From the NCBI GenBank assembly GCA_003648455.1, contig QMPG01000046.1, positions 1 to 13,796 of the forward strand: 13,796 bases of DNA. Reading direction: 5' to 3'. The DNA comes from Bacteroidota bacterium (GTDB lineage Bacteria; Bacteroidota; Bacteroidia; Bacteroidales; B39-G9). A program made the translations under genes and the position numbers. Numbering within the stretch: the stretch's first letter is position 1; each line of letters begins with the position of its first letter. Below the pieces are notes generated by a model. That model saw only the letters and a list, made by a program, of their open reading frames with translations. It had not been told where the DNA came from and ran no database searches. Below, piece after piece: positions 7,599-13,796 of this stretch.

Positions 7599-9812
7599 CT
7601 ATTTAACAATCAACACTTTCTTAACAATTTTACTCTCGTCTGTAATTATATGAATTAGATACAATCCGGCAGGATATTCAGAAAAATTTATTTTTATCAC
7701 ATTGCTTTTATTTTTGTTTTTATCGATTTTCTTAACGAGAGTTCCAAAATTGTTAAACACATAAATTTCAGATTTTTTGTTAATATTTGAAATATCGACA
7801 AAAACATTGTCAGGTGAAGGATTTGGATAAACATTCACAACGGGATTTTCTTTTTTAATATTTTCAATTGACGTAGATACATATCCAACGACAGGCCAAA
7901 TTGCCTGATTTAAGTTTATTCCCCATGAATTATCACTGCTAAAAGGCATCCATTGCTCCTGATAATTCATTTCCCAAGCTGTATTAACAACAGCATTATA
8001 CTCGGTATTTGTAACTATAGCTAGTGTATCTCCATCTTTTTGAGGTAAAATTATTCCTGCATAAAATGGTCCTGTTATATCAACCGGAGTAGGAAACTCA
8101 ACATAAGTATTATTATTACCATTTACGTCTGTTACAATTGAAGATATTGGTTTTGTAGCTGTTGCAATTATTTGTCCTGGGCTTCCATTTTTATCATTCC
8201 AAATTGAAAATGAAATATTTGAATTAGTTCCTGTTGCAGCACCAAAATAAACATACATACCGGTTATCACATTTCGGTAACCATATGAAGTAGAATCATA
8301 ATATTCAGCCTTTGCTAAATCACCATATACATTATTACCTGATAAATAGCCTCCTTCATTAGCAATATATAAAGTAGCAGTATCGCCTTCGTTAAAATTA
8401 CTAAGAGTGATAATCTCTGTTGGGTCTTCAGAATTAGATTTATAACCGTTAAGTGATGTAACACCTGAATTATTCGGATCAAGCCAATGTTTTAATTGCT
8501 GAGAATAGTCGCTATAATCATCCCATGAATTTGATAATCTTGCAAATAAATCGTTGTAAGGATAATCACAAGTAGCGTCACCTCCGGTAAGATTCCCCAC
8601 AATATGATGATTTTCATTAAACAATGGTGCACCTGAAGAACCTCCTTCGGTTGTTCCCTTTTCCCAGTTAAGAACTTTCCAGTGAGTGTTCTCATCATAA
8701 CCTGAGTAAGTATCCATTATTGGAGGATTTTCATCAATACATATTTTTTTCACATCTCCCTGAGGGTGATGAATGCAAACAGTTTTTATTGCCGGGGAAG
8801 AAGTTATATCCCATCCTGAATAATATGGATTATAGCTTTGGGGTGGTTGTGTTGATAATTCGACCAAACTAAAATCAAGTTGACCTATTGAATCATTTTT
8901 TGTAGCCTTCAAATAAGCTCCTGATAATGATTGAATTGTAGACGAATAAGGGTTAGGGTCTATTGTATCGTTACATTCTTGATTTTCATAATTGAAATAA
9001 AAAATTGATTTTTCGGCTAAACTTTCTGAACCAATACAATGATTTGCTGTTAAAAAATAAGGTTTCTCATCATTATTTGTATTATTAATCAATGCACCTG
9101 TGCATAACTCAGAGTTGTTAATAATAATTCGGCAAACCGAATATTTTTCATTTTGCCATTCTTGCCCCTCGTTACAATTAATATCAATATTACAATCGCC
9201 GGAAAGACCGTATTGTCCATCTTTTGTTTTTAAATAATTAAACACTCCCTTATAATCATGAGCTACCTGATTTATGTTTAATAATGGATTAAATGCTATA
9301 TTTTTAGGTTCGTTATATTCGATAATAATTGCATCGCCTTTAACAGGAGAAATTGATAAAACCTTACTTTTTTTATTATTTTTATTAGTAAATGCGCCTA
9401 ATATTTGTGATTTATCAATGTTATAAATAAAAACTTTTGAATTAGGAGGTAAATAATATCTATTAAAAGTAATTCCAATTGAATAAGCTCCGTTTGATTT
9501 AATACCCAATCGCCATATTTTATTACCATTTGACAATGTGTCCCAAACACCGGAATTCTCAGGATTAAAATTAACATTTATATTTTTTGCAAATCGTAAA
9601 GGTTTGCCTTTAAGTTTATTGTTAATTGTATCTTGTAGTAATAATTTATTAACATCAATTGTGTTCATCAGTTCGAAAGGAATTGATTTTTTTAACTTGA
9701 CAATATTACTTAAAGGTTCTCCTCCTGAGCTTATTTGAGCACAGAGAAAACTTGAAGTGAAAAATATTGAGATTACAATAAATATTAACTTATTAATTAC
9801 ATTTATTTTCAT
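7599..9812 (-). CDS. Secreted lysyl-endopeptidase-like S1 serine protease with T9SS sorting domain
   Basis: I start at the ATG at 9812 (737 residues); an in-frame TTG six bases upstream is less likely. Residues 1-26 are a signal peptide ending LCAQ. A beta-rich propeptide-like region (about 70-190) precedes the protease domain (about 200-455). The chymotrypsin-fold catalytic residues are visible: His258 in LTANHC, Asp313 in QLDFSLVEL and Ser393 in GGSSGAPLF. Cysteine-bearing segments resemble bacterial lysyl endopeptidase (Achromobacter protease I). The Asp at 421, 28 residues after the serine in YNDLFARL, is the likely counterpart of its Lys-specificity aspartate; this alignment is from memory. 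Residues about 465-640 form an unassigned beta-sandwich-like domain. A T9SS type A tail (about 658-737) contains VYPNPSPD and ends GLYLIHIITDESKIVKKVLIVK-like. It is likely a secreted or surface protease for protein degradation. Confidence 0.9.
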   Translation of the reverse strand: MKINVINKLIFIVISIFFTSSFLCAQISSGGEPLSNIVKLKKSIPFELMNTIDVNKLLLQDTINNKLKGKPLRFAKNINVNFNPENSGVWDTLSNGNKIWRLGIKSNGAYSIGITFNRYYLPPNSKVFIYNIDKSQILGAFTNKNNKKSKVLSISPVKGDAIIIEYNEPKNIAFNPLLNINQVAHDYKGVFNYLKTKDGQYGLSGDCNIDINCNEGQEWQNEKYSVCRIIINNSELCTGALINNTNNDEKPYFLTANHCIGSESLAEKSIFYFNYENQECNDTIDPNPYSSTIQSLSGAYLKATKNDSIGQLDFSLVELSTQPPQSYNPYYSGWDITSSPAIKTVCIHHPQGDVKKICIDENPPIMDTYSGYDENTHWKVLNWEKGTTEGGSSGAPLFNENHHIVGNLTGGDATCDYPYNDLFARLSNSWDDYSDYSQQLKHWLDPNNSGVTSLNGYKSNSEDPTEIITLSNFNEGDTATLYIANEGGYLSGNNVYGDLAKAEYYDSTSYGYRNVITGMYVYFGAATGTNSNISFSIWNDKNGSPGQIIATATKPISSIVTDVNGNNNTYVEFPTPVDITGPFYAGIILPQKDGDTLAIVTNTEYNAVVNTAWEMNYQEQWMPFSSDNSWGINLNQAIWPVVGYVSTSIENIKKENPVVNVYPNPSPDNVFVDISNINKKSEIYVFNNFGTLVKKIDKNKNKSNVIKINFSEYPAGLYLIHIITDESKIVKKVLIVK

Positions 9813-9838
9813 AACCAATGTTTTAAACTATTATCATA

Positions 9839-9846
9839 CAAAGTTA
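9839..9846 (-). promoter_or_regulatory. Putative -7 promoter element of the secreted protease
   Basis: Read on the minus strand this is TAACTTTG, matching TAnnTTTG and ending 26 bp upstream of the ATG at 9812. The short leader implied also argues for that ATG as the start. Confidence 0.6.
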
Positions 9847-9953
9847 AAAATATATACTGAAGATGTATTAATATTATTTAACAATTTATATTTTACTGTC
9901 AATAATTACAATTCTATTAGAATATTAATGCCAAATAAAATAAGTAATTATAA

Positions 9954-10160
9954 TTAACCCGAAAAATTCACAATTTTTCTACGCTTAAGAATTACCAACA
10001 AATTTGGTGCTTTTAATAAGCCCAAATTTGGGTACTTCTAATGCGGGGTTTACTTGCGTGAGCTCACCGCCAGCTGGCGGTTCGGTTCCCGCTTTACTCC
10101 CCACTATCCATCGCTAATTCATGCAATTCACTTCGTTTTTGTATGAATAAAGCAGGTTAA
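9954..10160. repeat. Dispersed palindromic repeat, copy 2 (complete, 207 bp, MITE-like)
   Basis: This is the only full copy in the window. It begins TTAACCCG and ends CAGGTTAA (CGGGTTAA in copy 1), so the ends are inverted repeats. The pairing continues less perfectly inward, with ATTCA on both sides. Inside are a hairpin GAAAAATT/CAATTTTTC (9961-9979), a hairpin formed by CAAATTTGG (9999-10007) with CCAAATTTG (10022-10030), the palindrome GTGAGCTCAC (10058-10067), and the 16-bp perfect palindrome ACCGCCAGCTGGCGGT (10066-10081). A 3' hairpin from ATTCATGCAA (10118-10127) is also present, with one mismatch. No ORF is present. It lies between the divergent protease and methyltransferase genes. 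Confidence 0.9.
10054..10089. repeat. 36-bp GC-rich palindromic module nested in repeat copy 2
   Basis: Against copy 1 this block is a clean insertion between GGGTTTAC and CGCTTTAC. It contains the overlapping perfect palindromes GTGAGCTCAC and ACCGCCAGCTGGCGGT. Its high GC content contrasts with the AT-rich surroundings. The same module begins in copy 3 and is cut by the window end at 13796. Confidence 0.8.
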
Positions 10161-10277
10161 CAACTTAACACAGAAAAAATATAGCTCTGGATGTGATAAT
10201 TATTTAGTAAAGTTTTGTAGCAAATAAACACAAGAATAAAACTGATTAAATAAATCTTTATTTTATATACAGATTGA

Positions 10278-10308
10278 TTTATCAAAAATATTCATTATTT
10301 TTGATAAA
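10278..10308 (+). promoter_or_regulatory. Perfect 13-bp inverted repeat overlapping a possible -7 box
   Basis: TTTATCAAAAATA (10278-10290) and TATTTTTGATAAA (10296-10308) are exact reverse complements separated by TTCAT. The right arm contains TATTTTTG, a TAnnTTTG match 111 bp before the methyltransferase ATG. An operator over the promoter or a leader hairpin are both possible. There is no U-run after it, so a terminator is unlikely. Confidence 0.5.
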
Positions 10309-10310
10309 GT

Positions 10311-10351
10311 ATTATTCATTGAAATTGACATGACTATTTTAAATGAATAAT
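10311..10351 (+). promoter_or_regulatory. Second inverted repeat in the methyltransferase leader
   Basis: ATTATTCATT (10311-10320) is exactly complementary to AATGAATAAT (10342-10351), with a 21-nt spacer. It starts two bases after the previous inverted repeat ends, so the two could form consecutive stem-loops in a leader RNA. Low base complexity makes chance pairing possible. Confidence 0.35.
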
Positions 10352-10413
10352 GAGTAAGTTCAAAAACAAAATTATTAAAATAGATTATTTTTAACATATA
10401 AATTTTAGAAGCC

Positions 10414-11043
10414 ATGCCAATCAAAAATCCTTTTGATGATTACTATAAAGAATACGAACAATGGTTTTCGATTAATAGGAATGTTTATTTATCGGAAATA
10501 AGAGCAATTCAAGGCTTTATCCCTAGACATAAAAAAGGAATGGAAATTGGAATCGGAAGCGGTCTTTTTGCTTTGCCTCTTGGTATTGAAGATGGAATTG
10601 AACCATCAAAAAATATGCGAGAAATTGCCAAATCAAGAGGACTAAACGTTATTGATGGAGTTGCCGAAAAACTACCATATGTTTCCAATTCTTATGATTT
10701 TGCCTTAATGGTTACCACAATTTGTTTTGTTGATGATGTGAAACTTTCATTACATGAAATTAATAGGACATTAAAATATAGTGGCAGACTAATAGTTGCA
10801 TTTGTTGATAAAGACAGCCTTATGGGTAAATCATATTCAAAAAATAAAGAAACCAGTTTGTTTTATAAAGATGCTAATTTTTATTCAACCAACGAGGTTC
10901 TTAGCTTATTAAAAGAAAGTGGTTTTAAAAATCCTCAAATAAAACAGACAGTTTTTGGCGACATATCTGAAATTACTGAAACACAAGATTTTAAAGAAGG
11001 ACATGGAGAAGGAAGTTTTGTAGTTATTTGTGTAGAAAAATAA
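10414..11043 (+). CDS. Class I SAM-dependent methyltransferase (type 11 family)
   Basis: This 209-residue cytosolic protein has the Rossmann-type methyltransferase pattern. Motif I is GMEIGIGSGLFALPLG (residues 42-57). The acidic residue after strand 2 is in DGIEPSKNM (60-68). GVAEKLPY lies at 82-89, strand 4 YDFALMVTTICFVDD at 94-108, and a motif resembling RTLKYSGRLIVAFVDKDS follows at about 118-135. A C-terminal beta strand, GSFVVICVEK, closes the fold. The substrate cannot be read from the sequence. It is followed 36 bp later by an MBL-fold hydrolase on the same strand, which suggests a shared pathway. It is preceded by an unusual leader with two inverted repeats. Methylation of a small molecule is more likely than of RNA or protein, but this is inference. 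Confidence 0.85.
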   Translation: MPIKNPFDDYYKEYEQWFSINRNVYLSEIRAIQGFIPRHKKGMEIGIGSGLFALPLGIEDGIEPSKNMREIAKSRGLNVIDGVAEKLPYVSNSYDFALMVTTICFVDDVKLSLHEINRTLKYSGRLIVAFVDKDSLMGKSYSKNKETSLFYKDANFYSTNEVLSLLKESGFKNPQIKQTVFGDISEITETQDFKEGHGEGSFVVICVEK

Positions 11044-11079
11044 TATGAATATCAAAAATCAACCGAATACAAGAAATAA

Positions 11080-11856
11080 ATGAAACTTACAGTTTTAAAC
11101 GACAATGCTCCCGGAGGTATCTTTAGCTCAGAACATGGATTATCATACATTATAGAAGACGACAAAACATTATTGTTTGATGTAGGACCTTCTGACGTAT
11201 TTATTAAAAATGCAAAAAAAGCAAATATTGATTTAAATAAAATCGATATAGTTGCTCTTAGTCATGGGCATTACGACCACGGAAACGGATTATTACATTT
11301 AAAAAACAAAACGCTAATTTGTCACCCAGAATCTTTTATTAAAAGATATAGCAGAAATAACACTAAATATATTGGTTTGCCAATTAGTATTGAACATGCA
11401 AAAAAAAAGTTCAATTTAATTACTACAACTAAACCATATAATATTTCAGATAATATAATTTTCCTTGGAGAAATACCTCGAGAAAACGATTTTGAAGCAA
11501 AATCAACAACATTCAATAAAGAAGATGGTTCCCCCGATTTCGTTATTGACGATTCTGCTTTAGTCATAAAATCTGAAAAAGGTTTAATAATTGTTACAGG
11601 ATGTAGCCATTCAGGCATCTGCAATATAATAAATTATGCTATAAAAGTTACTGGCAATAAGAATGTATATGCTGTTATTGGTGGCTTTCACTTAAAAAAA
11701 GCCGATGAAGTAACCATGAAAGTAATTAATTTCATAAAAAATCTTAATATAAAAAAAGTATATCCTTCGCATTGCACTGAATTACCTGCTCTATCTAAAT
11801 TTTATGAGCATTTTAAAATAAAACAAGTAAAATCAGGAGATGTGTTTATTTTTTAA
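11080..11856 (+). CDS. MBL-fold metallo-hydrolase, dihydropterin ribofuranosyl-aminobenzene phosphate synthase-like family
   Basis: This 258-residue protein is a metallo-beta-lactamase-fold enzyme of the COG1237 type. The metal-binding motif SHGHYDHGNG (residues 61-70) supplies His62, His64, Asp66 and His67. Further ligands are probably His177 in GCSHSG, His204 in GGFHLKKA and His231 in YPSHCTE. The N-terminal LNDNAPGGIFSSEHGLSYII and the GCSHSGICNII stretch are typical of this subfamily, which is often annotated after an archaeal methanopterin-pathway enzyme. That annotation is unlikely to describe its true reaction in a bacterium. It sits between the methyltransferase and a small TPR gene in a tight same-strand run. 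There is no signal peptide, so it is cytosolic. Confidence 0.88.
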   Translation: MKLTVLNDNAPGGIFSSEHGLSYIIEDDKTLLFDVGPSDVFIKNAKKANIDLNKIDIVALSHGHYDHGNGLLHLKNKTLICHPESFIKRYSRNNTKYIGLPISIEHAKKKFNLITTTKPYNISDNIIFLGEIPRENDFEAKSTTFNKEDGSPDFVIDDSALVIKSEKGLIIVTGCSHSGICNIINYAIKVTGNKNVYAVIGGFHLKKADEVTMKVINFIKNLNIKKVYPSHCTELPALSKFYEHFKIKQVKSGDVFIF

Positions 11857-11866
11857 ATTATGAAAC

Positions 11867-12151
11867 ATGAATAATAAATCGATTAACAGCATCTTATCAT
11901 CAATAAAAAAAACAACTCAACAAATTTCCAATTCATCAAACAACATTGAGCTATATAAGAAAAGAGCTAAGCTTTATATGAAAATTCAGGATTATAGTAA
12001 AGCAATTAACGATTTTAATAAAATTTTGGAAATAAATCCAAATTGCACTGAAGCAAGAGTATCAATAGAATATCTTAAAACAACAATTAAATTTATAAAT
12101 ATTGATGTTTATGCAAACACAAACTTAAGCAAAGATCCTTGGTTTGATTAA
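11867..12151 (+). CDS. Small TPR-repeat protein
   Basis: This 94-residue protein starts 10 bp after the hydrolase stop. Residues about 27-62 match one tetratricopeptide repeat: IELYKKRAKLYMKIQDYSKA followed by INDFNKILEINPNCTEA. The Tyr/Ala/Ala and Pro positions of the consensus are filled. The polar N-terminus (1-25) is rich in Ser, Asn and Lys. The C-terminus INIDVYANTNLSKDPWFD resembles tails I remember from other small Bacteroidota TPR proteins. A single TPR plus a capping helix suggests a protein-interaction adaptor. The partner is unknown, but the tight spacing implies co-expression with the methyltransferase and hydrolase. Confidence 0.8.
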   Translation: MNNKSINSILSSIKKTTQQISNSSNNIELYKKRAKLYMKIQDYSKAINDFNKILEINPNCTEARVSIEYLKTTIKFINIDVYANTNLSKDPWFD

Positions 12152-12213
12152 TCCATAAACTGAGTAATTGTATTACTTTAACAAGATAAATTTCATTAGT
12201 ACTTTTAATTTTA

Positions 12214-12221
12214 TACTTTTG
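12214..12221 (+). promoter_or_regulatory. Putative -7 promoter element of the acyltransferase-omega-amidase pair
   Basis: TACTTTTG matches TAnnTTTG and ends 42 bp before the ATG at 12264. It separates this pair from the methyltransferase-MBL-TPR operon upstream. Confidence 0.55.
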
Positions 12222-12263
12222 GAGAGTATATATAAAACATTGTATTATTAAAAAAAAGATAAA

Positions 12264-12809
12264 ATGTTTTCGAAATATTTAAGCAAATTTATTTTAAAAC
12301 TCATGGGGTGGAAAATTGACTACAACATACCAAAATATGATAAATGTATTGCAATGATGGCTCCACACACTAGTAATTGGGATTTTATTATTGGTCGATT
12401 ATTTTATTCTGCAATTGAAATAAAACCCAGCTTTTTAATAAAAAAAGAAATATTTGTTTTTCCTTTGAACTATATTTTACGTTCATTAGGAGGTATACCA
12501 ATTAATCGAAGTAAAAGTACAAACTTAGTTGAAAAAGTTATTAAAATGTTTGAAGAGAAAGAACATTTTGTTTTAACTATTACTCCAGAAGGTACTCGAA
12601 AGAAAGTAACTAAATGGAAACGAGGATTTTATTTCATTTCAAAAAAAGCAAAAGTTCCAATTATATTAGGTTATCTCGACTATAAAAATAAAATTGCAGG
12701 TGTTTATGGAGAATATACTCCAACAGATGATATTGATAAAGACCTTGAGATAATTAAAAGTTACTATAAAAATGCAAATGCTAAGCATCCCGAGAAGTTT
12801 TATATTTAA
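12264..12809 (+). CDS. PlsC-family lysophospholipid acyltransferase
   Basis: This 181-residue acyltransferase carries the four PlsC/LPLAT motifs. Motif I is HTSNWD (His35, Asp40), the catalytic HX4D pair. Motif II is GGIPINRS (76-83), motif III is TPEGTRKK (107-114) and motif IV is VPIILGYLD (131-139). The family transfers acyl chains to lysophosphatidate or related glycerol lipids at the inner membrane. The N-terminus (about 1-15) is amphipathic rather than a clear transmembrane helix. The protein is shorter than typical PlsC and has no second domain. The motif I form HTSNWDF is seen in a subgroup often annotated as 1-acyl-glycerol-3-phosphate acyltransferase, so the exact acceptor, including possible amino or ornithine lipids, is open. 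The omega-amidase gene follows 38 bp later. Confidence 0.9.
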   Translation: MFSKYLSKFILKLMGWKIDYNIPKYDKCIAMMAPHTSNWDFIIGRLFYSAIEIKPSFLIKKEIFVFPLNYILRSLGGIPINRSKSTNLVEKVIKMFEEKEHFVLTITPEGTRKKVTKWKRGFYFISKKAKVPIILGYLDYKNKIAGVYGEYTPTDDIDKDLEIIKSYYKNANAKHPEKFYI

Positions 12810-12847
12810 ATAAGTCATTGTTGTTAACTAATAAAATTAACATTTAG

Positions 12848-13630
12848 ATGGATAAAAATATTTTAAATACAACAATTATTCAAACTAGTTTAGCATGGGA
12901 AGATATTGATAAGAATCTTGAAAATTTATCACAAAAAATTAATGAAATAAATCAAAAGACCGACCTTATTATTTTACCGGAAATGTTTTCGACAGGATTT
13001 TCAATGAAATCGAAGCAATTAGCAGAAGGTATGAATGGAAAGGCAATGCAATGGTTAAAAACAAAAGCAAATAAAAAGAACTGTGTCATCATAGGAAGCT
13101 TGATTATTGTTGAAGACAATAATTATTATAATCGTCTGATTTGCATGTATCCTGATGGAAAGTATCATTATTATGATAAAAGGCACTTATTTAGAATGGG
13201 TAATGAACACCAATTTTATGTTGCAGGTGATAATAAATTAATTATTAAGATTAAAAAATTCAGAATAAGACCTTTAGTCTGTTACGACCTGCGTTTCCCT
13301 GTATGGAGCAGAAATGCAAATGACTATGATGTATTAATTTACGTGGCCAATTGGCCTGAAAGCCGAAGAGAAGTATGGAACAAATTACTTTTAGCCAGAG
13401 CTATTGAAAATCAATCTTACGTAGTCGCTGTAAATAGGATTGGTACTGATGCAACAGGGCTATATTATTCGGGCGATTCTAAAGTAATTAATGCAAAAGG
13501 AATTGAAATTTCAAAAACAAAACCACATGAGGAAGCCATAGAAACAATAGCACTCTCACTTGACGAATTAAACAAATTTAGAAAAGCCTTTCCTGTTGAT
13601 TTAGATGCAGATAAGTTTAAAATTATTTGA
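12848..13630 (+). CDS. Carbon-nitrogen hydrolase, omega-amidase type (YafV/Nit2-like)
   Basis: This 260-residue cytosolic enzyme of the nitrilase superfamily has the Glu-Lys-Cys triad: Glu45 in LPEMFSTGF, Lys111 in YDKRHLFRMGNE and Cys145 in PLVCYDLRFPVWSRN. Glu120 is probably the additional conserved glutamate. The combination of LPEMFSTGF, KRHLFRMGxE and CYDLRFPVWSRN is characteristic of omega-amidases. These hydrolyse alpha-ketoglutaramate and ketosuccinamate to the ketoacids and ammonia, repairing a by-product of glutamine transamination. GTDATGLYYSGDSKVI near 199-214 also fits this group. It is probably co-transcribed with the acyltransferase upstream, though no functional link is evident. 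There is no signal peptide. Confidence 0.92.
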   Translation: MDKNILNTTIIQTSLAWEDIDKNLENLSQKINEINQKTDLIILPEMFSTGFSMKSKQLAEGMNGKAMQWLKTKANKKNCVIIGSLIIVEDNNYYNRLICMYPDGKYHYYDKRHLFRMGNEHQFYVAGDNKLIIKIKKFRIRPLVCYDLRFPVWSRNANDYDVLIYVANWPESRREVWNKLLLARAIENQSYVVAVNRIGTDATGLYYSGDSKVINAKGIEISKTKPHEEAIETIALSLDELNKFRKAFPVDLDADKFKII

Positions 13631-13684
13631 TTTTATTATTTTGAGAATTTTACTTTTCTTCTTTTTTTGGTGATTATTCGCAGC

Positions 13685-13796
13685 TTAACCCGAAAAATTC
13701 ATAATTTTTTTACGCTTAAGAATTACCAACAAATTTGGTGTTTTTAATAAGCCCAAATTTGGGTACTTCTAATGCGGGGTTTACTTGCGTGAGCTC
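13685..13796. repeat. Dispersed palindromic repeat, copy 3 (3'-truncated by window edge)
   Basis: It begins TTAACCCG, like copy 2, and follows it with only scattered substitutions through the AAATTTGG hairpin and the GCGGGGTTTAC core. It continues into the palindromic module, ending at GTGAGCTC exactly where the window stops. It lies 54 bp after the omega-amidase stop codon, in the same orientation as the other copies. Confidence 0.85.

Larger units (their letters stand above)
10161..10413. other. AT-rich leader region upstream of the methyltransferase operon
   Basis: No gene is visible. The region holds two adjacent inverted repeats (10278-10308 and 10311-10351), listed separately, and a TAnnTTTG match (TATTTTTG, 10296-10303). 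The match falls inside the right arm of the first repeat and could be the operon's -7 box. Outside these I see nothing recognisable. Confidence 0.5.

Noticed and set aside
8492..8698. Short minus-strand frame within the protease gene
   Set aside because: It is an alternative frame of the same strand inside the catalytic domain coding region, and the protease frame is clearly the real one.
9757..9957. Small plus-strand frame across the protease start and its promoter
   Set aside because: It overlaps the signal-peptide coding region and the minus-strand promoter, and its translation is low-complexity with no domain.
10278..10308. Perfect hairpin considered as a rho-independent terminator
   Set aside because: No U-run follows on either strand, and there is no gene immediately upstream on the plus strand to terminate.
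11080..11856. Literal annotation as a methanopterin biosynthesis enzyme
   Set aside because: The fold and motifs fit that subfamily, but nothing else in the window belongs to methanopterin synthesis, so the name is used only as a family label.

Overview
The window looks like chromosome from an AT-rich member of the Bacteroidota, probably near the Bacteroidales or a related fermentative lineage. Three things in the sequence support this. Two secreted proteins end in type IX secretion (T9SS) C-terminal sorting domains (a VYPNP motif followed by a GxYxxxI...KKxxxK tail). Exact matches to the Bacteroidota -7 promoter box TAnnTTTG lie upstream of most transcription units. Start codons lack Shine-Dalgarno sequences. 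There is no phage, transposase, rRNA, tRNA or CRISPR array. The species cannot be named from the window.

Layout. Positions 1-123 hold a partial copy of a dispersed palindromic repeat. Minus-strand genes at 129-3394 form an acyl-phosphate cluster read pta -> ackA -> ptb-like, for substrate-level ATP formation from acetyl-CoA and possibly other acyl-CoAs. A different small inverted-repeat element (3541-3615) separates it from ligA (3662-5668, minus), the essential NAD-dependent DNA ligase. Divergent from ligA is a clear cobalamin riboswitch (about 5777-5948) leading into a secreted DUF4465 protein with a T9SS tail (6088-7059). Next come a small cysteine-free DUF59/MIP18-like protein (7163-7456) and a perfect rho-independent-type terminator. 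A large secreted lysyl-endopeptidase-like serine protease with a T9SS tail converges on that terminator (7599-9812, minus).

The 9813-10413 intergenic region holds the protease promoter, the only complete copy of the dispersed repeat (9954-10160) and two back-to-back perfect inverted repeats (10278-10351). The plus strand then carries a SAM methyltransferase, a metallo-beta-lactamase-fold hydrolase and a small TPR protein (10414-12151), probably one operon. A second pair follows behind its own promoter: a PlsC-like acyltransferase and an omega-amidase-type nitrilase (12264-13630). The window ends inside a third repeat copy (13685-13796).

The most interesting system is the B12 riboswitch controlling a lone exported DUF4465 protein, a candidate surface cobalamin-binding protein delivered by T9SS instead of as a lipoprotein. 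The second is the dispersed repeat: it has TTAACCCG/CGGGTTAA inverted termini, several internal hairpins, and a 36-bp GC-rich palindromic module that is present in one copy and absent from another.
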